Assembly: GCA_001414485.1 (NCBI GenBank)
Contig: LLEY01000025.1
Location: 186,001-250,000 of the forward strand
DNA: 64,000 nt
Source: Calycina herbarum
Lineage: Eukaryota > Ascomycota > Leotiomycetes > Helotiales > Pezizellaceae
Direction of reading: 5' to 3'
A program made the position numbers and the translations under genes. Position 1 is the stretch's first letter; every line of letters begins with the position of its first letter. The notes beneath the pieces are model-generated. The model was not told the DNA's origin. It saw only the letters and a program-made list of their open reading frames with translations, and made no database searches. Below, piece by piece: positions 10,497 through 22,347 of the stretch.

Positions 10497-13400
10497 ACGG
10501 ATTACCTACTTTGGGATACACGATAAACGAAGCTATGAGGGCAGGGGGGAATGAAGGGAACTACACGACGGGGATGACGGGAAAAACGAGGACGAAAATT
10601 CCCAACAAAAAACGACTTACGATGACGAGTAACGGACGCGATCAGATTGCAATCCCCTGACCTCCAAATCCACCCCATCACATCACAGATATTTTGATGT
10701 TCCATTGCATTGCGGAAGGATCAACGGCTGTACTGGTATACATGGTTGGAATTCGCTTTACTATGTCATTGTTTCTGTACCATTACTACAAAGGGGGACC
10801 CTGTTATCACGACTATCTAATATCCTGTTTCGCTTTTTTATTCTATTGCTGTCCCTTTTTTTCTGGGGGATATACTTCATGAGCATAATACCATATCACG
10901 TTTGATCGCCGTTCTTTATTATCTTGGCATAGCATACCCCACGCTTTCTATGTCCGTTGATGCTTGCAAGCTTATATGATTGAGAGAGACTGACTCACTT
11001 CATTTTGCCGATTTAGTATGCTTATTGCGCCATTGGATTCTTGCGGCGGGGATCACGTATATGATTCTAGCCTCTACTATCGAATTCGAACAAGCACCCC
11101 CCCTGCGCAAATCGTCCTTACCCCTCACAGCCCTACCTACCCATCCTATCCTTATCATTCTTCTCGTACTTTCTTACCTTACTTGGTCCGTCGGTCCCTA
11201 GCGCTTGACCCCAATGAGCAAGTGCCTTCTTCTCCGTACCTATGAGAGTTGAGACTCACCCTCCAAAAGATTCTTGAGTTTATGTCAAACAAACGGTTTT
11301 CACCCACCCATAACATGCGGTCTCGGTATTAGAGTTATCATGCATAACCCCCTCACTGAGCACCCTTCTCCGAAGCAACCGTACCTTGCGAGGGATTCCC
11401 GAAGAAGTTTTTGGGGGTCGAGATCTGTGATTAGAAATCTGGACTTGTTGGCTTCCAGGTTGTTTTTTTTTCATTTTTCCTTTTTGTTGATTGGAGTTCG
11501 GGAATTGGCTATCGGGATGTAGGGTTGATGGGGATTTTAGGGGAGGCTTACCATGTCCCAGTAGGATGAAAGAGTATTACTCCGAAGTTTTTTTGGTACG
11601 TCCCGTTGTCTCGGGTCGTGTGTGGATTTCGGATTTCGGGGTTGGGGGACCGACCGTTGGGATGAGTGGATGCGGACGTGTAGAAGGCTTTCTTTTTGGA
11701 GGGGGGCGCTATTGTTCTGGTGGCGGCTTACGGTAAGGTTACTTGGGAGAAAGGTTTTTGGTTGTTGGGATGAGGGAGGGGAGGTCGGGAGGGTATGCGT
11801 AGGAGGACGGGGTAAGGAGACGGAGGGGATGATGATGTGATATTCAGGTACTCAGGTACCTGTACCTACGCCGGGAACGGGACGAGAGATTGTGTTCCCT
11901 GGCCCGGTATGCAGCTGGGTAGGATCACTTTTTTGGGGCTTTTTTAGGGTCTTTTCGGGATGAAGGAGGTGGTGGTTTCTGGAAGTCATGATATGGCAGG
12001 TACAGTACCTACGTCGGGAACGGGACGAGTGAGTGAAGGTGTGGAGGATCAGTCTTGAAGTCTATTTGGGGTCTTTATGAAATGGGGAAATGGTCCGGCG
12101 TTTTCTGGGTGGCGGCGGCGAGGGGTGAGGTGGAGAGGGGTAAGTGAGATTCTGTATACCTCTGGAGAACGACGATGGGGCTTGGGGAGGAGGCGTGATG
12201 TGAGAGTGAGATTTCCCATTTACGAATTGGGAAGGTAGGCTTGTTTTGGCTTTGGGTTTGGCTTTGGGTTTGGGTTTTTCGGATTTGCAACGGGGATGTG
12301 AACAGGAGTTGGGGATTGGAGTTCCGTACATGTTGTTGGGTTATTAGGCAGGCAAGTGAGAAGATGGATGGGTGGATCCCGGGCCCGAATGAAGGGTTGT
12401 TGGGGATGATGAGAGGAGTTGGGGATTTTGGTGGCTTGACGCGTTGTGGTGGCGGGAGTGGAGTACTCTTGAGTTGTTCAGTGAGATGTGGACTTGAGTG
12501 AGATTTCGATAACTCAACTGGGTATCTTTTCCGTCCTTTTTTGCCCCTCTCGGGATTCTTCTTGTATTTTCTTTTTTTCTTTCTGTTTTAAAAGTTTTGT
12601 CTTACCCGAGCGGAGAATTTATTTTGCTTTTTTGGAGGTTGGTTGTCTTGGACTTGATGATTAAGGATTTGATATACTTACTGGTGCAAGCCCGGATTAC
12701 TTGATTGGGATGAGGGGCTTGAATGGTGTTGCGATCTTTTTACATGTTCGTCTTTTCCTTAATTGGGAATCTTTCTGCGAGGTTGGGAGGGTTGTCCTTG
12801 TATCGATGTGTTTTTTTTAACTTTTTTGGCGGGAGGACGGCTTGAGGACGGGTCGGGAGGGCGAAGGGTTTATTCGGGCCGGGTCGGGCCGGAGGGTGCT
12901 TGGCAGGGTTTTCTTTGCTGCTAGGGTTTCTTCTTCCTTTTCCTTTTTTGGGGACCAACTTTGTCATTTTTTTGCTTTTGGATCAAACAGTGCCTATGGT
13001 GTTGAACCTAGTGGGCGGGAATATGTTCCGGAAGCTCTGATTTCTGATTTTGTGTTTGAAATCGAGCTCGAAGTAAAAGATCTCCTGTACTAGTTGTGTG
13101 CTTTATTCCTCCATGATGGAATTGTCAGACTGCAAATCAGTAACGTCATTTTCGTATTATGTTTGACTTGTTGAAGTACTCTTACCCTTTCTAGAGTATT
13201 CTTATTAAATAAACGCTACTGAGGTAAGTACCTAGTACTCTATACCATTACAATTCCTGGAACTTTATTTGATTAACTTGATTAATATAAACCTTTTCGC
13301 CCATTGTTTTTTTAACAATTAGGGTTACTAGACACATTAATCAACACTCTAAAGTGGTAACAGAATTGGTCAATTCCACAGTTGGTGTATAAAGTATTTT

Positions 13401-13803
13401 ACCTCGTCTGTCAAGTTCTTGAAAGGGGTCTCTTTGAATACTCTTGCAAGCATTTGTTACCGTTTCCTACTTCGTTTGTCATTTACTCACGAGGTGTACA
13501 CGTATTTTAATTTTAGTAGTATTGCAATTTCAATTTTCTAGGACGAGGCTGAGTTGATAGTATTTCTTTTCATTGGTTCATTTGACGCTGCAAAATTTTA
13601 CTGGCTGTTGTAAGCGACAGCAGGCGCACCATCTGGACATCATTCTTCTCGTTCCCACAACACGGAGAGGGTCTATCAATGCTATCATCAACTTTCAATT
13701 CCTGAAGGCCTTGTTCCTTGCGCGTGACGCCAACTTGGGGACGGCTTGCAGCCCAGAGGTCCCTATTGAAGCACAGGGCTGAGCATACCTAAAGAAAAAC
13801 AAA
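10497..13803. other. Long intergenic stretch, G/T-skewed from about 11.5 to 13.1 kb
   Basis: No gene with coding appearance. From about 11480 to 13060 the plus strand is rich in G and T runs (GGGGTTGGGGGACCG-like), which could be the pyrimidine-rich upstream region of a minus-strand transcript, but no minus-strand gene follows to the left before 10496. From 13100 to 13570 it turns AT-rich and carries part of a dispersed relic repeat (about 13210-13405). Confidence 0.5.
11855..12029 (+). repeat. Direct repeat pair containing CGGGAACGGGACGAG
   Basis: Copies at 11855-11886 and 11999-12029 share GGTAC, TACCTACG and then CGGGAACGGGACGAG with one substitution and a short length change, spaced about 144 bp apart. 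Identity is high enough that they are either a recent duplication or a maintained site. Confidence 0.65.
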
Positions 13804-16800
13804 ATGTTGTTTGTATTTTCACGAAGGGACGTTCCTCAACTCGTCAGCTTTTGCGAAAACCTATACATGAGATGCGAATGTAGGGGAAGGTTTATCTGGA
13901 CACCTCTTCCTTTCTCTTAACACCAAAGCGCAGGACTTACTTTTTCTGTGAAGGGAATACGATGAGATAACCGGCGAGGTAAATGGCCTATTCGCGGTAC
14001 TCACACGCTTGAAATATGAGCTTGACTCTCCCGAAGCGCCCATCCATCATCAGCAATGGAGCACACTTGAAATTGCTGAGGTAGTTGGCAGATGCGATTC
14101 TTGGTTGCATGAACTTGATGAGTTAGACTCAACTGTGAGTAACATTCTTTTGACCTACCAAGCCTTCTGGCTGGCGTGAAAGATCCTCTATCTCCGAGGA
14201 TACTCACCACTTTAAGCAGGTTGCCTCTCTACCGGAGAAACCCAAATTAGGGAACAATGTCCAGCTTGAAGTTATTAGATCACAACTGAGCAAACATAAA
14301 ACAAGTTTATCGCTTCTCTTGGATAAGGAGCAACTGCGGGTGAGCACTAAAATCCCGACGACTCCAAACAACGAACGTGGAGTTTGGGACTCTATTTTGA
14401 ATCTTAGTCGACTCGATTTCGACAAAAGTAAGTCATCAAAGCGGCTGGTCGAGTACTACTCCGGGACATGATGATCCGAATGTTTGGAAAAACTACAGGA
14501 GAGAGCTTATTAATGCCGGGTTTTCCTTCGAAGTCACGCAAAAGTATAAGGTGTTTCCTCTATCCCTGTTGCTTAGCTTTGTGCTTCAAGACTAAAGGTT
14601 CGTTTGAAGGAAGCAATAAGAGCTTATATCCGCGAGAAGGACGGAGAACGCCCTCTCGAGGGTCCCGGAAGAGGTACCAGCGAACTTTTGAGTACCGAAG
14701 ACATTGTAAACGAAACCAACGCGTTGCATGCTTCCTTTCCAAATTTACCTGTTCATCCTTTCCGATTAGCTCCGGATTCGAAGGGCAATGAGATTCCGTC
14801 CGATGCCAAGTGAACAAGGATTAGTCACCGTCTTGTATCACCAGAGGTGTTGGATCAAGACAGACGAAGACACGAAGCGTAATTATCACTGGCCCGATCA
14901 CCGGATTTATTTTATTAAGCTTTTCAAAGTCGACCAGAATTTGTAGCTGTTCTAGGGGTCCTTAGTTTGGTGGAAATTCAAGATTATACTACCAGATCGA
15001 AGCTTGTAAGGGATAGGAGAGCCCGGAATCAGGAATCTGAAATGGTACCAAACTCTTCACTTTTAAGGGAGCAAAACCCAAATACCAAGCCAACGATTGA
15101 CAATTCCCAATCTGGTTCAGACGAGAAAAAGCGTGAAACCCACGAAAGGGTATTGACAAGGTCCACTCAAACATCTCTCACCCCGACAGAGCCCAAAGAA
15201 GGAAAAGCTTACTTTACGACTATGAACATGTTCTCGCCTCCACGCCGTGAAAAGGCGCGAGCTGAAGTCGAATTACCAAAGGGCGATTGTCGATATATCT
15301 TACTCGAACCCGAACACCAAGGTAGGCGCTGTACCTGCGTGGGCTTTGCCTTGAATCGATCAGTACCCGGTAGTAGCTGCGAGTGTGACCATCAAGCTTG
15401 CTATCATATAACGGAAAAGGAAATGGGTGTGGTGGACACCCCAATCGCAGAAAAAGGAGAAGTAGCCAGCACCCTTGTTCCGGAGCCCAATAATCAAGAC
15501 TTGGGGGAGGCCACAACAAATTTACTGGGTTCGTTCAAAGAATCGGCAGGTACGTTGTAAAACCAAATCTCTTTCCTTGTCGAGTGGTCCATGTTTACGT
15601 CAATACACAATTCTTCCTTCAACGTGGAACAGCTCTTTACATAGAGATAACATTCTTTGAACTATCTGCTGGACTTGGCATTTTGGACGATCGGTATAGA
15701 CATGCTACTTTCTTGTCAGGGACTCTTTCTTTTACGCCTGCTAACTAAGTATCAGTGGGCCTAATAGACCCGCCCACTACTCAGAATTTAGTTGAAGATC
15801 TAGACTATGAAAGGGCACTCTGGCTTCGTGAAAGTTTTCTTGACAAAAGCGTCAATTCGGACACCGCTTCTGTTACATCTGACAACGCAAGCATATTTTT
15901 ATCGGACAGCAATTCTTCATGGCAGTCTTCGATATACGATGCGCTCGGGGCAGAGGAAGAATTTCGATTACTTCTCTTAACCGACGAGGAGCTCAAGCCT
16001 CTATTCAGCATCACACGGGAGAACATCGATGTTCAAACCTTCAAAAATGAGCTACACCAAATGCTCAGAAACTACTCTCAAGACTTGTACAAGGAGGCGG
16101 GTACCAGCTGAGAAAAATGCTATAAAATTTGTCCGAAGATATAGAAGGAAAATTGCGTCTCATCTTGCAGACGATCTTTACAAAGACACCCCGGCAGAGA
16201 TTAAGACCGAACAAATCCACCGGCCCTTGATTAGCACGATTCAAAGTGAGACCTCAGAAGAGGAGGAAGAGGATGATGAACTAGCAGAGGATTTTCAACG
16301 GATGAAAGACTTCCTTATCAATAGCCAGGCTTTCCGGAAATTTAAAGCTCAGCTCATTGATTTTTTGGTTCTCAAAACTACTTCTCCAGCAAACCGCGAA
16401 GCCACAACAATAAACGCAAACTCAGTTTGCAGTAAAAGACTCCCATCGCATCGACATACTTTCACGCTCGTATCCACAAAACTACCCCTCTAAACAAGAA
16501 GCCGAAAGCAAACGCTACGAATATATGCCATGTCTACTAAACTCCTACCCCGCTATATCCGCAAACGCCTTCCTCCATTACATGAGCTGTTGTCACAGCG
16601 AAAGATCGTTATCGAGAGGCAAGAAATGGTTCAATCGATTGCCCAAAAGCCTTGAGAGGGGCCTGGAAGAGATACGGAGGAGTTCTTCTGCTGATGCTGA
16701 CGTTATGGGGTGGGGAATCCATATTATCGAGGATCCAAACGTCGCTGCCATGACTTTTGTGACTAGCATTGTAATGTTAATATGTGGGGTTGGAAGTACT

Positions 16801-16916
16801 GTTTACGCGATTATTATGAATGATGTAAGTGGGGGCTTTGCGATTGGAGCTTTTGCGGTTGCGTTATGGGCTTCCTCGATGACTACCTTGTTTTTTCAGT
16901 GGAAGCTGCAGTAATT
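13804..16916 (+). pseudogene. Fungal multidomain protein with Cys cluster and C-terminal membrane segments, apparently disabled
   Basis: Spliced reading: 13804-13889, 13954-14134, 14220-14550, 14598-14809, 14966-15549, 15756 onward, with the end frame closing at 16914-16916. The N-terminus (MLFVFSRRDVPQLVSFCENLY, joined to GREYDEITGEVNGL) resembles the N-terminal helical region common to fungal NLR/STAND-like and related multidomain proteins. A later exon has a compact Cys/His cluster (CTCVGFALN and SSCECDHQACYHI, about 15335-15410). The C-terminus has GWGIHIIEDPN followed by two hydrophobic segments, VTSIVMLICGVGSTVYAII and FAIGAFAVALWASSMTTLF, separated by NDVSGG, a pattern I know from fungus-specific membrane proteins. 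Two lesions: an in-frame TGA at 14467-14469 just before DDPNVWKNYRRELI, and a one-base frame change near 16095 between DLYKEA and AEKNAIKFVRR. The junction near 16380-16440 is also unresolved. Sequencing error or unusual splicing could explain one but probably not all. Confidence 0.5.
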
Positions 16917-17420
16917 CTGAAAATTGATGGAATTTGTTTACAAGAGTTAGTCGACACCCTTGTGATCCAATAGAAGTAAGGAGTAAATTATTGCGTGGTT
17001 CGTGTGTCGCTTCTTTTAAGTTCAGCGTTAAGCCTCTCAAAGGTTTACTTTATTAATGGCGGTTTTGGATAATTGCATATCAACAAGGGTCTTCAGACGG
17101 CTAGATATTAAGAACGAACTTAGCGTTAGACCTCTTGCACAATTAAATTGTTCGAAAATATTTTGGATAATTACAATTTTAAGAAGAACTTGGAAAAGAA
17201 GAGAAACTTCGCTTTTGGCATAGAATCTTTTAAGATTAAATTGTTCTCAAAGCTTTTCAGAATATTATTAAAAGAAGAGCCTTACGAGAAATATTCAAAA
17301 CACTCTCGGCTAAAGATACTTAGATATCTCTCGAGTTTAAATTATTTGAAATTGGATTCATAACCTATGCATTCCCAGGCCGATTATCTCGCCATTAAGA
17401 ACTGAAAAAATTTGTTAACC
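16917..17420. other. AT-rich intergenic
   Basis: Very AT-rich from 17000 to 17360 with repeated AATTAAATTGTTC and TTTTAAGA-like words (17140-17160 and 17228-17245). No gene seen. Confidence 0.5.
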
Positions 17421-17476
17421 ATGTTCTCATGGACAATGCTACCAATGATCGAGCACGCTGGTTCGATCACGTGGCT
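17421..17476 (+). repeat. Partial duplicate of the first exon of the downstream transcription factor
   Basis: Reads V-L-M-D-N-A-T-N-D-R ... F-D-H-V-A in one frame, matching F-I-F-M-D-N-A-A-I-D-R ... R-S-H-V-A encoded at 17590-17655. Both share CATGGACAATGCT and CACGTGGC in the same order. It is a decayed copy of the start of the next gene's coding region, lying just upstream of it. Confidence 0.6.
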
Positions 17477-17583
17477 TATCTCCGTGCCAGAGGCGCAGCA
17501 ATATGCTCCTCACATCTTCCATTCCTGAAAGCTTAACCAACCTATTCTCCCTTGGAAACTCACTCACAAGAACTGAAATAACA

Positions 17584-19161
17584 ATGTCGTTTATTTTCAT
17601 GGACAATGCTGCCATCGATCGCAAATCAAGAAAGCTGATTCGAAGCCACGTGGCAAAAGGGAAAAATCTTGGAAGAGTACTGGCCCCTCGACGAAAACGA
17701 TGCGAAGTAGGAGTCAAAGCCATTATGCCTATACGTGATGATAGGGGAGAAGAAGGCACGTTATCAATTGAACGACAGTTTGGTGATGGGTTGTCTGTTT
17801 ATCCCATTCCCAACAAACTGCCTCCAGGGTCCAGGAGTCTCGTCCAAAGGGGTTAGTCATACTCACGTTTTGTATTATATGGTGCTATTGCTGACGACTT
17901 CTAGCATTCTCCTTCCTCAGCAGTCCTTTTTATCAACAGAACCTGTCTCACGTGGTTAACTTTGAAAACGCTAGAGTTACTTCCATGTGGATTGGATACG
18001 TATTTGTAGATGAAGCTTGTACTACCCCATTGGCTTTCGTATCTCTTATCACTGTTAACTGAGAACAGATTTCCATTGCACAATTGCAACTTGTGCTGCT
18101 GTGACCAGCACGCCAAACAAGAGACATGAGGATTCCATAGAAACGATGCGCCATTTATCAGACACCTTCCGCCTGGTCAACGAAAAAATAGCTGGAGATG
18201 AAGCACTTTCTGATGCAACTATCGCTGTGATTGTTGGCATGACTCAGTATGAACGACTTCGAGGTCAATATCGTATGGGATTGGTCCACTTCACGGGGCT
18301 TGAGCGAATAATCGAATTACGAGGAGGAATAACTCAGCTTGTTGTTGATAGACCTGAGATCGCCCAAAAAATATTCAAGTAAGCAATCTGCTGGAAGGTT
18401 CCTTGCCAACATTCAATCCATACTAACTTTTATCAAGAGCGGACGTTGATTTGGCTCTTCATCTAGGTTTAAAGACACGTTATAGTACAGAAGTTGTTGC
18501 TGATTACGCCACAATTTCGAAGTTTCGGGGCTCTTTCGAAGTAGACCATAGCTATATAAGTTCGAACCCTGGTTTTTCATGGAGACTGAGCGCGGATCTT
18601 CGAGATGTTTTAAAAGAGATGATGGGTCTTGCCTGGCTGCTCAATACTTTCTCAGGTCACGAAGCGAAGCTGGACGGAAGCGCCTTCAATGACAAAATCA
18701 TACTCATTACCTATCGACTTATTCAGATAAGTCCTTTATGTGGGCAAAGGCCTTCTAACTCTCTTGAAAATGTGCTTCATTTGAGCTTGTTAGCTTGCGT
18801 TACGACAATTCGACTCGGATTCGAAAACCAAATACCCCACTTCTCACTTCTTTCCGAAATGCTTCGCACTGCTTGCGAAGGTTATACCGACAAAGATAAG
18901 GAAAGCCAGGAGATGTTTCTTTGGATTCTTTTCATGGGACGGTCTTCGGTATTACGGCAACAAAATGATGCGTGGTTCATTTCGAAAATACACGAGACTA
19001 CTCTTGGGCTTAATATTCTCACTTGGGAAGATACTCTCCAATCACTCTCCAAATTTCCATGGTACAATGCTCTTCACGATACTTCTGGACAGGTACTCTG
19101 GGATATAACAATGTTTAATAACGACACAACACCGACCTTATTTGAATCCCTAACAGGATAA
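17584..19161 (+). CDS. Fungal-specific transcription factor domain protein without zinc cluster, 471 aa
   Basis: Predicted nuclear regulator. Exons 17584-17851, 17905-18018, 18069-18378 and 18438-19161; introns are 50-59 bp and all phases close. The start MSFIFMDNAAIDRKSRKLIR, followed by SHVAKGKNLGR, is the typical beginning of proteins in this fungal family (conserved [F/I]RSHVA[K/M] motif). Joining exons 2 and 3 gives DEAYFHCTIATCAAV, matching the family's D-P-A-Y-L-H-A segment; then MRHLSDTFRLVNEKI, SDATIAVIVGMTQYE, GLERIIELRGGI. The C-terminal exon holds LFWILF-like MFLWILFMGRSSVLRQQND and SLSKFPWYNALHD, also family hallmarks. No Zn2Cys6 motif is present before these, so DNA binding is not shown. 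It is convergent with the SDR gene 320 bp downstream. The specific target is unknown. Confidence 0.85.
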
Positions 19162-19482
19162 TATCAACAGCCCTTCCCGGTTGGCAACCCAGTACCTCCC
19201 AAAACAAAGATAAACTCGCACCATTGTAACGATAACTATCTAATTGCATTCGCCACATTTCTCTGCGCACGATAGTATACCCTTTCTTGCAGCAAGTTCT
19301 CCGCGAACGAGATTCTCGAAAGCCCATTAAGATATTCTGGATACACAACCAGGTTCAATAGACTCTAGCTCCTTAGCAAGACCATTCCATACACGTCTTT
19401 GTGACTCCTTTCCATCTTTGTTCGTCACCCAGACCGGTACATTCTTCCTAAGGAATATATCAGCACACTATAGCTCCACTAA

Positions 19483-20445
19483 TTAGATTGAAGTCGAAAC
19501 CCACTCTCTGTTTTCACAAGAACCGAGATAACAACCATGACTCTCTTTGCCCCCTACTACTCCGTGTAAGATTGTCCGACTGCCAGCTTCGGCAGTTCTG
19601 CCAAGCATCATGTTCGAAACCTTTATCATCATTCGCATACCGAATGGTGTGTTTACACTGAGTTCAGTCTTGCACATTCCAGGATTTACGAGGTTTATGG
19701 CAACCCCTGTACGGCTGATATCTGCTAGGGCTGCCAATTCGCGAACCGCAAAGATTTGCACGAGCTTAGAAACCGCATATCTGTTTCGCCATAATTAGTT
19801 AAATCTACAATTTAATGGTGTTGAGCTTTGTACAAACCTCTGTCCCATGTCTGCCAACTTCTCGTCCTGTAATTTCACGATGGGATCGGCCTTGACCTTT
19901 TTCCATTCTGGTTCCGCCACGACAAAAGCAACCTCGCTTGTGACAACGACAATATGAGGTGTAATGTTGAAATGTTTTGCACTTTCCGACATCTTGGGTA
20001 GGAGCAGTACCGCTAGAAGAACCGTGGAAATCACGTTGATTGTGATACAAGTTTCATGTCCCTCAACCAAACTCCATTTGGTTTGTCCAAGACCTGCGTT
20101 CTCAACTAGGGCATCGATACGGTCTAACTTGACGGCTGCCTTCTTTGCAAATGCCTTCACTGAATCGTAGCTTCCCATGTCGAGTGCCCAAACTTCCATG
20201 ATGTTGTTAGTATGTGTCGCTGCCTCAATGGTCGCCATGGCCGCTTTCCCTGCTTGAATATTTCGCACGGCGATGATAACTTTTGCGGCCCCCATTTCAA
20301 CCAAGTGTTTTGCTGTCTCAAATCCCAACCCTTTGTTGGCGCCAGTCACAATATATGTTGCACCTGTACATGTTTTTTTCGTTACGAGAAGGGGAAGACT
20401 CATGCGTTGGTCAGCCACCATCTGGCCGACTGTTATTCCCGACAT
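19483..20445 (-). CDS. Short-chain dehydrogenase/reductase, 301 aa
   Basis: NAD(P)-dependent classical SDR; substrate unknown. Minus-strand exons 19838-20445 and 19483-19780, with a 57-bp intron (GTTTGT...CAG). The cofactor motif TGANKGLG is at about residues 34-41, the structural NAG motif reads VENAG (first Asn replaced by Glu), the catalytic serine lies in VVVTSEVAFV, and YAVSK (YxxxK) is rebuilt exactly across the splice junction, which supports the intron. NPGMCKTEL follows, the usual PG motif. The C-terminal SRTILHGVVGGKESHGCYL is typical of the fungal/plant retinol-dehydrogenase-like group. The start MSGITVGQMV was chosen because it precedes the Rossmann strand by a normal distance; a longer in-frame start upstream at about 20565 is possible. 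A neighbouring transcription factor converges on it; a functional link is only conjecture. Confidence 0.9.
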
Positions 20446-21650
20446 ATTTGGCTTTTTTGGGAGAAGATATTGAAAAGCGATGATTGGAATGGGAATGTGT
20501 GACGATTTGAAGAGAGTTGTTCTGTTCTTTCGTACTAATTTATCAATTCTAGATAGCGGCAGCAAGGACGAATCTCCGGGATCCGAGATGGATCATTCCT
20601 AAAGTCCGTCAATCAAGGTGTCACGATAAAAATTACTTGTCAGTTTCATAGCCAGATCGTGCTTAAACCAGTCAGAGAGTATTTTCCTCATTGGATTTAT
20701 TGAGAATAGAAAGGTTAATGTTGCTCTAGGCAAGGGATTTCCCGGAACCCCCTGGTCAGCTCGTTTAGTTGACCAACCAAAGAGTGTTTTCCTAATCTGG
20801 AATAGTGCATCACGCTGGCAAGTATAAGCCAAAAACACCTTAAATCCTATTCTCGTCTTGAATCTGAGTAGTGGATATTATGACCATTACTGACCAAAAC
20901 TTAATGCGAAAAGTCCGTTTCTAGCACTGCGAAACACCCCCAAAATCCAAATGTATTGCTGACTACAGAGTCAATATACTTTGTTCACCAAGTGTGAAAT
21001 TGACCAATTATGTTACAGTTCTTATGTGTTCAGTATCGAATTTTGAGTAATTAATTTGATTGTCAAATCTATACAATAAATTATATCATTCGAGACTGTT
21101 CAAAAAAAACTAAATGAACCGGATAAAGTTTTGATATTTCTCTAAAAAGAAAACTCTTTAAAACTAGATATTATAGTGCACACAATGTGTTCTTTTAGGA
21201 AGGAAAGATAAGTAATCGTCGGCTACACCAAACCACGCGTCCACCCACAACCACCCTACCCACAACCACCCTACCCACGAGAGGGTCTCTGTAATTACAG
21301 CGGTCGGTCATGACAAGTAGACAGAAAAGAGCCTCTCGTAACTGTCTTTAGATTGAGAAAACTTCTCAAAGTGACCCAACCGTGTCTTCAACACAACTGA
21401 CGGAAATCACCTGTGTCTGTCCATATACATATGCTAGACTAAACTTCACAGTGGAATACTGTTTGCTACATCACTTTACTAGCTGTTTCTAAATGGCTAT
21501 TTGTTGTTTTACTGTCCCACATGCCACACGCCACTGGAACCTGCAAACTTATTTGTGATAAGTGCACATTTATTAGAGTTATATATAAGTTTCGTTTGCC
21601 CACTATTTTTTCAGTAATTGGAACTTTTCTGCTGCTCCGAACAACCAAGC
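20446..21650. other. AT-rich intergenic, short tandem repeat at 21238-21281
   Basis: No gene recognised. CCACCCTACCCACAA is repeated in tandem with variation at 21238-21281. The region 20870-21180 is very AT-rich. Confidence 0.5.
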
Positions 21651-22347
21651 ATGTTGACTCAAGACGAGAATCAGAAAAATAGCGAGGTAAATCCTACGCA
21701 CTTTAAGGGAATGAAGTTTTCCGAGTCTCATTTAGTTGGATGGCTAAAGGAAATTGCGGGAATCCCCATCAAAGCAACTTTATCCTTTTGTATGCCCGGT
21801 AGAGTCAAATACTTCATAGATATTGAAAGCAATAAGGGTGTTCCAGGAAAAGAGCGTCTGGAACTCATCTTAAACCGCGCGGAAGAGTTTAAGTCAAGCT
21901 TCGAACCAACCGAAGTAATTTTATGCCGCAAAGTCTTTCCCGAATACGACGGAAGCTTTGCAGACATGGATGATGAGAAGAAGAACCAACTGGTATTCAA
22001 CTTTCTTCAAAAGAGGGCTCAAGAGGCAGCTTCTCAAGACACTGAAGGAGGAGATGGTATGTATCATAACTTTTCGTTTGTGAAGAAAATCACACTAAAT
22101 ATTAAAAGCTTCTCTTGCCCCCATGCTCCATTCTGGAAGGCCCCAAACTATGGATACAACCACAAGTCCGGTACTCAGCCAAATCAATTTGATTATAATC
22201 GAACTCGATCTATTATGCGATCAAGAGACGGAAAGGCGCAACCAAGAAGGAGGGTGGTTGGAAGCGGAGAATGGCTGGCAAGCTTACCAAAAAAAGCTAA
22301 CGGATCTCAAAAAAGAAATCAGGAACGCCCTACACTCCATAGAGTAG
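21651..22347 (+). CDS. Hypothetical protein of unrecognised family, 214 aa
   Basis: Two exons, 21651-22056 and 22109-22347, with a 52-bp GTATGT..AAAG intron; the phase-1 junction opens exactly the downstream frame. The start at MLTQDENQ is the first ATG with a Kozak-like context; an upstream in-frame ATG-like codon at 21618 is less likely. A globular first half (HLVGWLKEIAGIPIKATL, then KYFIDIESNKGVPGKERLEL) contains alternating strands and helices; FPEYDGSFADMDDEKKNQL is acidic; the C-terminus (YQKKLTDLKKEIRNAL) is probably a coiled coil. No known domain is recognised. A second, broken copy of the same family is present at 63503-63770, showing that the sequence belongs to a small paralogous family in this genome. 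Confidence 0.6.
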
